Program-made: the position numbers and the translations under genes
From: Nodularia sp034931045
GTDB taxonomy: Bacteria > Cyanobacteriota > Cyanobacteriia > Cyanobacteriales > Nostocaceae
Reading direction: 5' to 3'
Length of the DNA: 64,000 nucleotides
Assembly: GCF_034931045.1 (NCBI RefSeq)
Contig: NZ_JAYGHH010000002.1
Location: 263,177-327,176, forward strand
Notes under the pieces: generated by a model
Seen by the model: only the letters and a program-made list of their open reading frames with translations
Databases searched by the model: none
What the model was told of the DNA's origin: nothing
Shown: piece by piece, positions 7,239-15,919 of the stretch
Position numbering within the stretch: position 1 is the stretch's first letter
Layout: each line of letters begins with the position of its first letter

Positions 7239-8122
7239 TTGCAAAATTCTAAAATGTGTTGGGTGGTGATTTTTGGCTGTTCTAAGTGTGGGACATGGCC
7301 GGAGTCTTGAATCCAGATGAGTTGACTATGGGGAATTGCTTGTTGAAACTTTTTGGCATCGACTGTACCTAAAATTTTATCGGTATCTCCCCATAAAATT
7401 AGTGTGGGTTGGACAATTTCTGCAAGCTGCTTTGCTTTAAAAGCACTATAACCACCGCTTTTGGTGAAGGCTATTAATGCTTGTGTCCAATTGGGCATTT
7501 CTAAGTGTAATGCACCACATAATTGAGCATCAATTGACGCGAGAAGTTGATTTTTGTACGCAGTCCGGGAAATGCGATCGCGTATCTTCGGATTACGTAA
7601 AAAGTTAGCTGCGAAAGCATCCAAGGGGGGAAACATCAATTTACTTAACGGTGAACCCCCTTTTAAACCAGCGCTATCGATTAACACCAGTTTTTTGACT
7701 GCTTCTGGGTAAGTCAAGGTGAAGTCAATGGCCGCAGCACCTCCCATCGATGCACCCACTAAAATCACTGGTTGGTTAATTAGGGTTTTCCAAAAATGAT
7801 ACAGATGAATTTTGATGGCTATGGGGCTAAATGGAATACCCTCTATTCTGTCTGTAAACCCAAAACCTAACAAATCTACTGCCCAGGTTTCATTATGTCC
7901 TGCCAGCAGTGGCAACAAACGACGAAATTCTAACACGGAACTGTCGAAGCCGTGAATTAATAAAATCGGCGTACCACCACTACCTTGTTGAACGCAGGTA
8001 GTAGTAATTGGTTGGTTAATTAAAGGAGTTGCGATCGCTTGACTTTGAATACTTTTGGCCAAGGCGATGGAGGTGGGTTCTGTCAGTTGCCCAACTGAAG
8101 GAGGTAAAAAACTAGGAAACAT
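7235..8122 (-). CDS. Alpha/beta hydrolase
   Basis: A 295-residue alpha/beta hydrolase from the ATG at 8122 (MFPSFLPPSVGQLTEP). Seen: an oxyanion-type HGFDSS after GTPILLIHG, the nucleophile elbow GASMGG (Ser), an acidic residue in LILWGDTDKIL and the catalytic His in DSGHVPHLEQP. These fix the fold and a Ser-Asp-His triad. The first 60 residues are a family-specific extension. A longer reading to 8206 would run into the divergent ccmK3 promoter. The gene is divergent from ccmK3 with about 110 bp between the starts. Substrate unknown; esterase or haloalkane-dehalogenase-like classes are possible. Confidence 0.87.
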   Translation of the reverse strand: MFPSFLPPSVGQLTEPTSIALAKSIQSQAIATPLINQPITTTCVQQGSGGTPILLIHGFDSSVLEFRRLLPLLAGHNETWAVDLLGFGFTDRIEGIPFSPIAIKIHLYHFWKTLINQPVILVGASMGGAAAIDFTLTYPEAVKKLVLIDSAGLKGGSPLSKLMFPPLDAFAANFLRNPKIRDRISRTAYKNQLLASIDAQLCGALHLEMPNWTQALIAFTKSGGYSAFKAKQLAEIVQPTLILWGDTDKILGTVDAKKFQQAIPHSQLIWIQDSGHVPHLEQPKITTQHILEFCN

Positions 8123-8235
8123 AATTTCTAAGTTTACAGCAGAAGCTAAGAGAAAATTTTCCCAAATGTCAAAATTGGTACGAAAGCCTCGTACAATTGA
8201 TATCACTTCATTTTTTCAACTCAGGAGCTAATGCC

Positions 8236-8544
8236 ATGCCAATGGCGGTTGGCGTAATTGAAACCTTGGGCTTTCCTGCTGTACTCGCAGCAGCAGACGC
8301 AATGGTTAAATCTGCCGCAGTCACAATTGTTTATTATGGTCAAGCTGAAAGCGCTCGAATGTTAGTTGCTGTTCGGGGACGCGTTTCGGAAGTTAACAGG
8401 GCAGTAGAAGCAGGAATATTCGCCGGAGAACAAACTTTTGGTGGTCAAGTAATTACCCACTACATTGTTCCTAACCCGCCCGAAAACGTAGAGACCATTT
8501 TACCAATCCACTTCACCGAAGTATCTGAACCGTTCCGTATGTAA
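8236..8544 (+). CDS. ccmK3: Carboxysome shell protein CcmK3
   Basis: A 102-residue BMC-domain protein from the ATG at 8236 with AGGAG at 8223-8227; the longer frame to 8197 is not needed. The core AVGVIETLGFPAVLAAADAM is the standard shell-protein opening. The central loop, however, reads YYGQAESARMLVAVRG instead of the KIGSGR-type pore motif, which is the hallmark of CcmK3. CcmK3 is known to form mixed hexamers with CcmK4 rather than homohexamers and probably changes pore permeability. It is followed 212 bp later by ccmK4; this pair is normally encoded apart from the main ccmKLMNO operon, as here. Confidence 0.92.
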   Translation: MPMAVGVIETLGFPAVLAAADAMVKSAAVTIVYYGQAESARMLVAVRGRVSEVNRAVEAGIFAGEQTFGGQVITHYIVPNPPENVETILPIHFTEVSEPFRM

Positions 8545-8756
8545 TAGGCAAATTCGTGATCTAATATCTTGTGTCATTTTCCATAAGCATAGGGTGAATA
8601 GTACCCACTCTCTAAAAATTGTCATCAAATCAGTGATACAAGACGTAAGCGCCTAAAAAACGCGATGACAAACCCGCAAATCATTAAACTTCCGCAAGTT
8701 ACTGCGGATATTACATTTGTTGCCCTACATACATTTATTCATACAGGAGATTACTA

Positions 8757-9107
8757 ATGTCATTACAGGCCGTTGGCGCACTTGAAACGAAGGGTTTTCC
8801 TGCTGTACTAGCAGCAGCTGATGCGATGGTTAAAGCTGGTCGCGTCACCCTTGTTGGGTATATCAGAGTGGGTAGCGCTCGTTTTACCATCAATATTCGC
8901 GGAGACGTTTCTGAGGTCAAAACAGCTATGGCAGCTGGTGTGGAAGCCGCAGAAAATGTTCATGGCGGTACTCTCGAATCCTGGGTAATTATTCCCCGTC
9001 CCCATGAAAACGTGGAAGCGGTTCTGCCCATCGGCTATACAGATGCAGTCCAACAGTATCGGGATTCTGTTGAAAACCCAATTATACGCTCTTCTAACCG
9101 CTTATAA
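8757..9107 (+). CDS. ccmK4: Carboxysome shell protein CcmK4
   Basis: A 116-residue BMC-domain shell protein. It opens MSLQAVGALETKGFPAVLAA, carries the pore loop RVGSARFTINIRGDV (close to the canonical K/RIGSAR form), and ends with a longer C-terminal tail (DAVQQYRDSVENPIIRSSN) typical of CcmK4. It should form hexamers in the carboxysome facet and co-assemble with CcmK3. CAGGAG lies 8-13 bases upstream. Probably transcribed together with ccmK3, though the 212-bp spacer leaves room for its own promoter. Confidence 0.93.
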   Translation: MSLQAVGALETKGFPAVLAAADAMVKAGRVTLVGYIRVGSARFTINIRGDVSEVKTAMAAGVEAAENVHGGTLESWVIIPRPHENVEAVLPIGYTDAVQQYRDSVENPIIRSSNRL

Positions 9108-9938
9108 ACTGAAATTTCTCAGTTATGAGTCAAAAGTTAAAAGTCGAAATACTCATAAATTATTCGCAATTAACCTTTGACAACTTGAGATTTGAGGTTT
9201 TTGGTTCATGTCTCAACGCCACTGATTCAATTTGGGTAAACCTCGATACCGCAGTGGCTCCCCCTTGTGGGTGAAACAAATCCCCATGAATTTGCTATTG
9301 ACTTTTTTGGAAAAAAATATGATAACTCGATATTAGGCGATAGTGAGGCGATCGCGTTAGTCATTCGGGACAATTAAACCAAAGTATGTTTAGTTTTGTA
9401 ACAATAGTGAAATTGATTTATTAATGCCAATTTACTGATTGTATTTTCAGCGTTAGAATTGCTTATGCTTAACCGGCCAGAGGCTCTATAAATAAGCGGT
9501 AATAGTTGCAACACCCCCTCATTATCTCCCTTGTTAGTTATAGCAAAGTGCTGTGAGCTGTAGCGAGGCATTGAGTATAAAGCCAGTAGGGAAGGGTGGA
9601 TTAAAATTATTACTTGGTAATTGAGCATATCTGTCATAGCTTGCGTGGCGTAGCCATACCCGCCCCTACATCAAAAACCTCAAGCTATCAAAACTGTTCT
9701 CATTCTGATGAAAACCCTACAGTAATCTATTAAATATTCCCTAAAAAATAAAACCTGATGGCAGTGGCAACCAATTTTAGATACATATAGGTAAAACAAA
9801 AAGTACAATTAAGAAAAATTACCTAAATTTTGCATAAAGTTAATCAATCCAGACGTAATAAGTATAAAACATCTGAAATGTCTTTTCTATAAAGACATAA
9901 TCATAGGCAACTACCAGATGATAAGTTAAGTATGACAA
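9108..9938. other. Long upstream region of hetZ
   Basis: No convincing gene. An 87-codon minus-strand frame at 9374-9637 has no ribosome site or recognisable protein sequence. The region holds a HIP1 site near 9348, a possible HetR-binding half-site at 9498-9526 and a GTAGCC-type short repeat near 9645-9665. Long leaders with distal promoters are known for hetZ in Anabaena. Confidence 0.6.
9498..9526 (+). promoter_or_regulatory. Possible HetR-binding site
   Basis: GGTAAT at 9498-9503 and CCCCCTCATTATC at 9514-9526 form a degenerate inverted repeat. The right half resembles the CCCCTCATTA half of the published HetR operator (as upstream of hetP). It lies about 420 bp before hetZ, a distance at which HetR-dependent control of hetZ is known in Anabaena. 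Inference from memory of the operator. Confidence 0.4.
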
Positions 9939-11126
9939 ATGGGGGTTGTGATGCCAACTTTAATACAGGGTTTCGAGGAGCGCAATCTCGCTATGACGAA
10001 GGAGGCAGAAAAACTAGCTCATTATTGGGGCAACCGCCTAGCTGCGGAGTGTCCAGAACAAAGCATAGCCAACAGAGAAAGTATTATTCTTTGGCTTTTA
10101 GGAAGTGACTTAAAACGCTTTGATGATCTCAAGCCTCAAGAGCTTAACATTGCTAAACAAGCAATGGAATATCGCTGGAAAATTTTACGTCAACGCTACT
10201 TGGGGGTCGGGCGAGAACGTGCCTATCGCCATCTAATTACTCGCCTAGCAGGTTTAGTCACATTACGCAATAAAATTCAGACTTGGGTGTCTCTAAGTCG
10301 CGATCGCCAGCGTAGTGTCATGGATGTATTACAAGAAGTGCTGCAAGAGTTACTGCAAAATGACAAGTATATGCAGCAGCAAATGGTTGGCATCGCAGAA
10401 TTTACCACTGATACACGACTGCGGGATACTCTATTATTTGCCAGCATAGAAGAATATGCGATGCGGCCAGTCCGCAATCAACCCTTGCTCGTCTATAGAT
10501 TTGTTAACTACCTGCGGCGCATTCAGCGTGGTGGCTTAACCCAAGTACCAAACAGTGAATTGGTCAAGGTTGTTTCCGAAGAAATCCTCTCAGATGACAG
10601 TGATAATCGCGTTAACTTGGCTGATACGCAAGCGATCGCGGAATATCATGAAACACAACAACTAGAAGAGCAACAGGCACTGCGGCAGTTAGTACAAGAA
10701 GAATTTGCCGATTATTTACAAAAAACCCTGGGACAAGAGGCCGTAGAGTGGTTGCGATTGTATCTGCAAGGCAAGTCCCAAGATGAAATCGCCAAAAAAC
10801 TCAAGAAGCCAATCAAAGAAATTTATCGAATGCGAGAAAAAATTAGTTACCATGCAGTGCGCGTTTTTGCCCTCAAAGATAAACCTGAACTCGTGGATAA
10901 CTGGTTGGCAACTTCCCTGCAAGAAAATAATTTGGGACTAACTCCAAACCAATGGCAGCAACTATATGCAAACTTAACTCCTTTGAGGCGAGAGATTCTA
11001 GATGCCCGTAAAGCAGGTCAATCTATAGAAGTCATAGCTCAATCCTTAAAACTCAAAACTCATCAAGTGATGGGGGAATGGTCAAAAATCTATCTAGAAG
11101 CCCAATCTTTAAGGGCTGAAGAATGA
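9939..11126 (+). CDS. hetZ: Heterocyst differentiation regulator HetZ
   Basis: A 395-residue protein (start ATG 9939; the ATG at 9951 beginning MPTLIQGFEERN is an equally good choice). I recognise HetZ by overall sequence and by the patU gene that follows. HetZ is a DNA-binding regulator needed early in heterocyst differentiation, acting together with HetR and HetP. The protein is mostly helical. A region with EWLRLYLQGKSQDEIAKKLK and a later one, ILDARKAGQSIEVIAQSLKL, look like two helix-turn-helix units similar to sigma-factor region 4 or LuxR-type HTH, consistent with DNA binding. The length agrees with Anabaena HetZ (about 400). Regulation probably involves HetR through the upstream site. 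Confidence 0.92.
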   Translation: MGVVMPTLIQGFEERNLAMTKEAEKLAHYWGNRLAAECPEQSIANRESIILWLLGSDLKRFDDLKPQELNIAKQAMEYRWKILRQRYLGVGRERAYRHLITRLAGLVTLRNKIQTWVSLSRDRQRSVMDVLQEVLQELLQNDKYMQQQMVGIAEFTTDTRLRDTLLFASIEEYAMRPVRNQPLLVYRFVNYLRRIQRGGLTQVPNSELVKVVSEEILSDDSDNRVNLADTQAIAEYHETQQLEEQQALRQLVQEEFADYLQKTLGQEAVEWLRLYLQGKSQDEIAKKLKKPIKEIYRMREKISYHAVRVFALKDKPELVDNWLATSLQENNLGLTPNQWQQLYANLTPLRREILDARKAGQSIEVIAQSLKLKTHQVMGEWSKIYLEAQSLRAEE

Positions 11127-11252
11127 TATAATCTCCTATCATGCATATTTAAGCATCAACAAGTTCACTAATCAACATCGTCTAACTAGCGAATTGAGAA
11201 AAATTAATTGCAGCAAAGAAGTTTCGGTAAAAAAACCGTAATGCTAACAGTT

Positions 11253-11287
11253 AAACACTCGCTCATTAAGTGCAAGTGTTTCTTTTT
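11253..11287 (+). terminator. Rho-independent-type terminator after hetZ
   Basis: AAACACT (11253-11259) pairs with AGTGTTT (11275-11281), with two further GC pairs after one mismatch, followed by CTTTTTT. It lies about 130 bp after the hetZ stop. Confidence 0.7.
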
Positions 11288-11572
11288 TGGTGAACCACTC
11301 AGACTTGCCTACAGAATCGAGTCTGAGTTTCCCAATTCATCGGGAATAGCCTCAAAACCTTGGGAGTTTTTGTGGTCTGACCAAGCCCCGTTAGAGGGGA
11401 TGTAAGCAAAAACACAGACTCAACACCTGTTCTTGACACACCAGCTAACCTTATTTACACAAACATACTTAGTCATTAATTTAATTTTTAACAAGATAAT
11501 CGAGTTACTTTATGACTTCTAACTAACTTTATAGCAAAATAAAATATAAGAAAATACTGAGCCATCAAATTT
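11288..11572 (+). other. Structured spacer between hetZ and patU
   Basis: Contains an 8-bp hairpin (CTCAGACT/AGTCTGAG, 11298-11327) and a two-level stem: GTTTTTG (11366-11372) with CAAAAAC (11407-11413) enclosing CCCC-GTTAGA-GGGG (11386-11399). A 65-codon frame runs through it but contains both hairpins and shows no family resemblance, so a leader RNA or small RNA is more likely than a protein. Confidence 0.45.
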
Positions 11573-12817
11573 ATGTTGTCTTCAGACGGCAAACTAACTG
11601 ATACCGGAGCAGGTGGGCAGCAAGTATTACCCCACACTCCAGCAAATTGGGAGCAACGAAACGAGCAAGTATTTTATTTGATTGATAATCTCATATCTTT
11701 TGAAGCTTGCTTGTATCACCAAATTGCGCCCTTTGGCATAGAAGAAAATCGGCTGTTATTAGGTATGGTTCACCCACAAGACGGTGAAGCGCTAGATTAT
11801 GTAAATAGCATCGTATCTTATATTAAATGCACAATAATACCCCAGGAAATCACTACTGAGATACACCGCACTATACTATCGGCCTATCTCAACCATAAAA
11901 ATACATTAAGCTCAGATGCCAAACAAGTGGATAAGCAAGAAACAAACTTGTCCTTACAAAAAAGCAAAATTACTATTCTCGACAAATTAATTCGATCCGC
12001 AACTACCTCCGGTAAACCCCATCAGCCAGCGTCGGTATCCTTTACCGAGAAAGAAACCTCACAACATTCTGAGCCAAATAAAGATTTTTCTTCTACACCA
12101 AATTCAAATAACTTATCTCCAACCACTACCTTCAATTCTTCCGTGAACGAGAAGCAACAAAAAATCTCTCCTGCCGTAAAATTCCCCAGTAATTTAACTG
12201 TTTTACAAGTAAATTTGCCCGAAGAATTTATTCCTGTTGAGATGCTGATCAGCCTACCACCCAAAAAATTACTAGACGAACTACTGGGGAGAGTTGTGAG
12301 TGGAGGAATTGGTCGCTTGTATTTGGAAAGACAACCCTACCAAGGAAAGATATTTTGGAGTGATAATGGAGTCATGCAATCTGTATTAGAAAATATTCCT
12401 CTTTCAGTATTCCAAGGAGTGCTGAATCAATTGAAGTCCTTTGCTTCCTTACCAGTTGGCAAACTGTCAGAACCACAACAGGTAGAAAAAGAATGCCTGC
12501 ATCAACAAAACCGTCTGTTATTACGCTTGCGGGTGATGCCAGGAACTTATGGAGAAGAAGCGACTCTACAAGTATTAAGAGGAACAGCTTTAAAATTCTA
12601 TCAACAACAACAATTAGCCCGTCTTAGTCGGGATGCCTTGGGAATTTCGCAAGAACTCAGCTTTAAATTACAAGAACTACACCAACGAGTTCTTCTTAAT
12701 CCCAGCCTAAACCCAGAGCAATTGGCAGCTGTAACGGCTTTAAATCAGCTAGTAGAAAATTTAGACCAGCAAATAAAAATATTGCGGGGAACTAGCGAAA
12801 CACCGACAAACAGCTAA
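11573..12817 (+). CDS. patU: Heterocyst pattern protein PatU, unsplit
   Basis: A 414-residue protein. The first 110 residues resemble the MshEN/PilB-N domain (FEACLYHQIAPFGIEENRLL, then LGMVHPQDGEALDYVNSIV). A polar Ser/Thr/Asn-rich linker covers residues of about 115-205. The C-terminal domain (LDELLGRVVSGGIGRLYLER, KIFWSDNG, LRLRVMPGTYGEEATLQVLR) is followed by a helical tail. In Anabaena PCC 7120 the same protein is split into patU5 and patU3; here one frame covers both, as in other Nostocales. PatU3 inhibits HetZ and shapes heterocyst spacing. The 446-bp gap after hetZ contains a terminator, so patU probably has its own promoter or depends on read-through. Confidence 0.88.
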   Translation: MLSSDGKLTDTGAGGQQVLPHTPANWEQRNEQVFYLIDNLISFEACLYHQIAPFGIEENRLLLGMVHPQDGEALDYVNSIVSYIKCTIIPQEITTEIHRTILSAYLNHKNTLSSDAKQVDKQETNLSLQKSKITILDKLIRSATTSGKPHQPASVSFTEKETSQHSEPNKDFSSTPNSNNLSPTTTFNSSVNEKQQKISPAVKFPSNLTVLQVNLPEEFIPVEMLISLPPKKLLDELLGRVVSGGIGRLYLERQPYQGKIFWSDNGVMQSVLENIPLSVFQGVLNQLKSFASLPVGKLSEPQQVEKECLHQQNRLLLRLRVMPGTYGEEATLQVLRGTALKFYQQQQLARLSRDALGISQELSFKLQELHQRVLLNPSLNPEQLAAVTALNQLVENLDQQIKILRGTSETPTNS

Positions 12818-13021
12818 TCATAATTAATCTGTCAGTGAAAGCGCTGATTTCGTTACGATGGACACTTGTTATGTTGTAATGGAATTCCAGACTAAACCCT
12901 TTGAAAATTTCAGTGTACTTTATAACAAATTCTTAGTTATTTATACTAAGACTGTGGGTTTAAAAATTTATATCAGCAAACTTAATTTTTCAGACTTAAA
13001 CTCATTTATTTTCGATAATAC

Positions 13022-13705
13022 ATGGAAACTGAGGTTTTTAGTCAAATTTTTCCCTTACTGAGTACAGCCAATCCACAGACTTTGGAATGGTTACTCAACG
13101 TAGCTATTGAACACGAATACCCTGTTGGGCGAGCCGTGTTGATGGAAGATGCTTGGGGTAATGCAGTTTACTTCGTAATTTCCGGTTGGGTGAAAGTCAG
13201 ACGCACCTCCGGAGATGATTGTGTCGCTCTAGCTATTTTAGGACGCGGTGATTTCTTCGGCGAAATGGCAATTTTGGATGAATCCCCACGTTCAACCGAC
13301 GTGATTGCCCTTTCGTCAGTAAAGTTGTTGAGTATTTCTAGAGAGCGTTTTATTCAAATATTATTTAAAGACCCGCAGTTACATCATCGGATGTTGCAAC
13401 TGATGGTACGGCGATTGCGACAAATTAACCAGCGCTTACAAATTCGCTCTTATCCGCCTGCTGTCAAACTTGCTCATACCTTAGTTAGTTTGGGCGAAAG
13501 CTATGGGCAAGACTCAAGCAAAGGTAAGGAAATTTTGAATATTCCTTTTAAAGATTTAGCCGAGGTGACAGAAATTGGTGTAGAAGAAACTACCAAAATC
13601 ATGCAAAAACTGGATGAAAAAGGTTGGATCATGATTGACAGTGCTAACAATATTATTAATCTCATCAACTGGAAACAGTTGATTAACCTAGCGGGCAAGT
13701 TCTAA
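13022..13705 (+). CDS. CRP/FNR-family transcriptional regulator
   Basis: A 227-residue regulator with an N-terminal cyclic-nucleotide-binding-type barrel (residues of about 10-130: VYFVISGWVKVRRTSGDDCV, then the glycine-rich GRGDFFGEMAILDESPRSTD), a long dimerisation helix, and a C-terminal HTH_Crp-like domain (NIPFKDLAEVTEIGVEETTKIMQ). The phosphate-binding segment GEMAILDESPRST is close to the cAMP pocket consensus (GE...RSA), so nucleotide binding is possible but not certain. No cysteine cluster of FNR type is present. It lies 204 bp after patU in the same direction; a role in differentiation is suggested only by location. Confidence 0.88.
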   Translation: METEVFSQIFPLLSTANPQTLEWLLNVAIEHEYPVGRAVLMEDAWGNAVYFVISGWVKVRRTSGDDCVALAILGRGDFFGEMAILDESPRSTDVIALSSVKLLSISRERFIQILFKDPQLHHRMLQLMVRRLRQINQRLQIRSYPPAVKLAHTLVSLGESYGQDSSKGKEILNIPFKDLAEVTEIGVEETTKIMQKLDEKGWIMIDSANNIINLINWKQLINLAGKF

Positions 13706-13846
13706 GCTCGATTTGATTATCAAGGTGAGAATACCAAGATATTTACGAAATTACCCTTTCTGCATCATGATAAATGTAATGGTTTGGACATGACATTTGT
13801 TAAATGTGGGAAACTATTCATATTGGATAAATTTCAGGGTAGTTAA

Positions 13847-14014
13847 ATGTGTTCAAAAGTTGACTTTACTCATATTTGCTCGCATTGCGGCAATACTCAA
13901 GACGTTTTCATTGGAGGATATAGCGATTCCGTAGGATATACGGTAAATTTCTCAGAATCCCCGTTCAGCAAGAATCCTCTGGCTTTTGAGCATGGAAGTG
14001 TCAATCAGTCTTAA
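13847..14014 (+). CDS. Small protein with a CxxC motif, hypothetical
   Basis: A 55-codon frame from ATG 13847 (AGGG eleven to eight bases upstream). It carries CSHCGNT near the N-terminus, like half of a zinc ribbon, but no second Cys pair follows. The remainder (SDSVGYTVNFSESPFSKNPL) is not recognised. Coding status is uncertain. Confidence 0.38.
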   Translation: MCSKVDFTHICSHCGNTQDVFIGGYSDSVGYTVNFSESPFSKNPLAFEHGSVNQS

Positions 14015-14106
14015 GTCCACATTTGTGAACTTATTGGCTATTGACCACTAACTATTGACTATTGTCTATAAACTATTGACTCAGAATTTATAACTCTTAA
14101 TTACAG

Positions 14107-15891
14107 ATGACCGAAGCAACAGCACCTCGTATCGAGATTGGCGTCCAGGAAACAGTACCGATGATTCATTACCTGGTGGCAATGCCTCAACCAGAAACGC
14201 ATCTGTTTGAGGTGACATTGCAGCTAATCAACCACTCATCGAAAATTCTTGACTTGAAAATGCCTGTATGGACACCAGGCTCATACTTAGTGCGAGAATA
14301 TGCCAAAAATTTACAATATTTTGCCGCTTTTGCGGGGGATAAGCCTTTGCCTTGGCGAAAAATTAGCAAAAATCATTGGCAGGTCAATACCAGTGGTGTT
14401 TCAGATGTAACTATACGTTACCGGATATTTGCGAATGAGCTATCGGTACGGACGAATCATTTGGATACTACCCACGGCTATTTCAACGGTGCAGCCCTGT
14501 TTTTTAGGCTCCCTGGTTGGGATAGTCTACCCATTCAGATTACCGTTGTCCCACCGCACCCAGATTGGCGGGTAACGACTTCCTTACCAGCCGTTGGTGA
14601 ACAAGCTTATACTTTCTTGGCTGATGATTTTGATACCCTTGTGGATAGCCCGGTGGAAATTGGTAGCCACCAATCATATTACTTTGAGGTTTTGGGAAAG
14701 CCTCATGAACTGGCTGTTTGGGGAGAGGGTAATTTACAATCACAGCAAGCAATTGCCGATATCCAAAAAATTATCCAGGTAGAAGCGCAAATGTTTGGGG
14801 GTTTGCCCTACGAACGATATGTTTTTCTGCTGCATTTATTTGCCCAAGCTTATGGAGGGTTGGAGCATAAAAACTGTTGCTCATTAATTTATCAGCGTTT
14901 TGGGTTTCGCTCTCAGGAGAAGTACGAGCGCTTTGTGCAATTGGTGGCACATGAATTTTTTCACCTGTGGAATGTCAAGCGTATTCGCCCTAAAGGTTTG
15001 GAGGTTTTTGACTACGAGCAGGAAAACTATACTTCTTCTTTGTGGTTCTGTGAGGGAACTACAAGTTATTACGATTTACTGATTCCTTTGCGGGCTGGCA
15101 TTTATGATGCTAAGTCCTATTTAAATCATTTGAGCAAGGAGATTACTAGATTTCTGACTACGCCAGGGCGCAAGGTGCAATCACTGGCTGAGTCAAGTTT
15201 TGATACTTGGATTAAACTTTATCGTCCCGATGCCAATAGCAACAATTCCCAAATGTCCTACTATTTGAAGGGGGAAATGGTTTCTTTGTTGCTAGATTTA
15301 CTGATTAGAGCGCGACATGGGAATCAGCGATCGCTTGATGATGTGATGCGGCAAATGTGGCGGAAATTTGGGCAACCAGAAATTGGCTACACTCCCGAAC
15401 AGTTGCAGGAGGTAATAGAATCGGTGGCGGGTGTGGATTTGGCTGATTTCTTTGAATCCTACATTAATAGCACTGACGAATTACCCTTTAATCATTACCT
15501 GGAACCCTTCGGTTTACATCTGATCGCAGAACGGGAGGAAGAACCTTATTTGGGTGTGAAAGCAAAAACTGAACATGGGCGAGAAATAATTAAATTTGTG
15601 GAAGTTGGTTCACCTGCACAACAAGCGGGAATTGATCCAGGCGATGAGTTATTAGCCATTGATGGCATCCGATTAACAGCTCATCAACTGAGCGATCGCC
15701 TCAAAGATTACCAACCAAACAACACCATTGAAGTTACAGTCTTTCATCAAGATGAATTACATACCTATTCCGTTACTCTTGATACACCACGCCCGACGAA
15801 ATTTCAAATTGTCCCTGTAAATAATCCCGATCCCTCACAAAAGGAGAATGGAGCAGGGTGGTTAGGCGTACCAATAGTTACTCTTCGTTGA
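14107..15891 (+). CDS. M61-family metallopeptidase with PDZ domain
   Basis: A 594-residue protein related to M61 glycyl aminopeptidases. The N-terminal beta domain (MPVWTPGSYLVREYAKNLQ) is characteristic. The zinc site is HEFFHLWNVKRIRP with His282 and His286, followed by the third-ligand Glu in LWFCEGTTSYY. A C-terminal PDZ domain (residues of about 465-560: YLGVKAKTEHG, then VGSPAQQAGIDPGDELLAID) precedes a short tail ending WLGVPIVTLR. No signal peptide, so probably cytoplasmic. M61 enzymes release N-terminal Gly or Ala; the specificity here is unproven. It stands alone and converges on the AAA-like gene. Confidence 0.92.
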   Translation: MTEATAPRIEIGVQETVPMIHYLVAMPQPETHLFEVTLQLINHSSKILDLKMPVWTPGSYLVREYAKNLQYFAAFAGDKPLPWRKISKNHWQVNTSGVSDVTIRYRIFANELSVRTNHLDTTHGYFNGAALFFRLPGWDSLPIQITVVPPHPDWRVTTSLPAVGEQAYTFLADDFDTLVDSPVEIGSHQSYYFEVLGKPHELAVWGEGNLQSQQAIADIQKIIQVEAQMFGGLPYERYVFLLHLFAQAYGGLEHKNCCSLIYQRFGFRSQEKYERFVQLVAHEFFHLWNVKRIRPKGLEVFDYEQENYTSSLWFCEGTTSYYDLLIPLRAGIYDAKSYLNHLSKEITRFLTTPGRKVQSLAESSFDTWIKLYRPDANSNNSQMSYYLKGEMVSLLLDLLIRARHGNQRSLDDVMRQMWRKFGQPEIGYTPEQLQEVIESVAGVDLADFFESYINSTDELPFNHYLEPFGLHLIAEREEEPYLGVKAKTEHGREIIKFVEVGSPAQQAGIDPGDELLAIDGIRLTAHQLSDRLKDYQPNNTIEVTVFHQDELHTYSVTLDTPRPTKFQIVPVNNPDPSQKENGAGWLGVPIVTLR

Positions 15892-15919
15892 TCTGAACTA
15901 CCTACACTGTAACGACAGA

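Noticed and set aside
9374..9637. 87-codon minus-strand ORF upstream of hetZ
   Set aside because: No ribosome site, no recognisable protein pattern, and it overlies the likely hetZ control region.
11208..11405. 65-codon ORF between hetZ and patU
   Set aside because: It runs through a terminator and two hairpins and shows no family resemblance; a structured RNA fits better.
11288..11425. 6S RNA, tmRNA or RNase P RNA between hetZ and patU
   Set aside because: None of the conserved sequence blocks of these RNAs that I know is present, and the stem layout differs.
12858..13061. 67-codon ORF before the CRP-type gene
   Set aside because: AT-rich, overlaps the start of the CRP-type gene in another frame, no motif.
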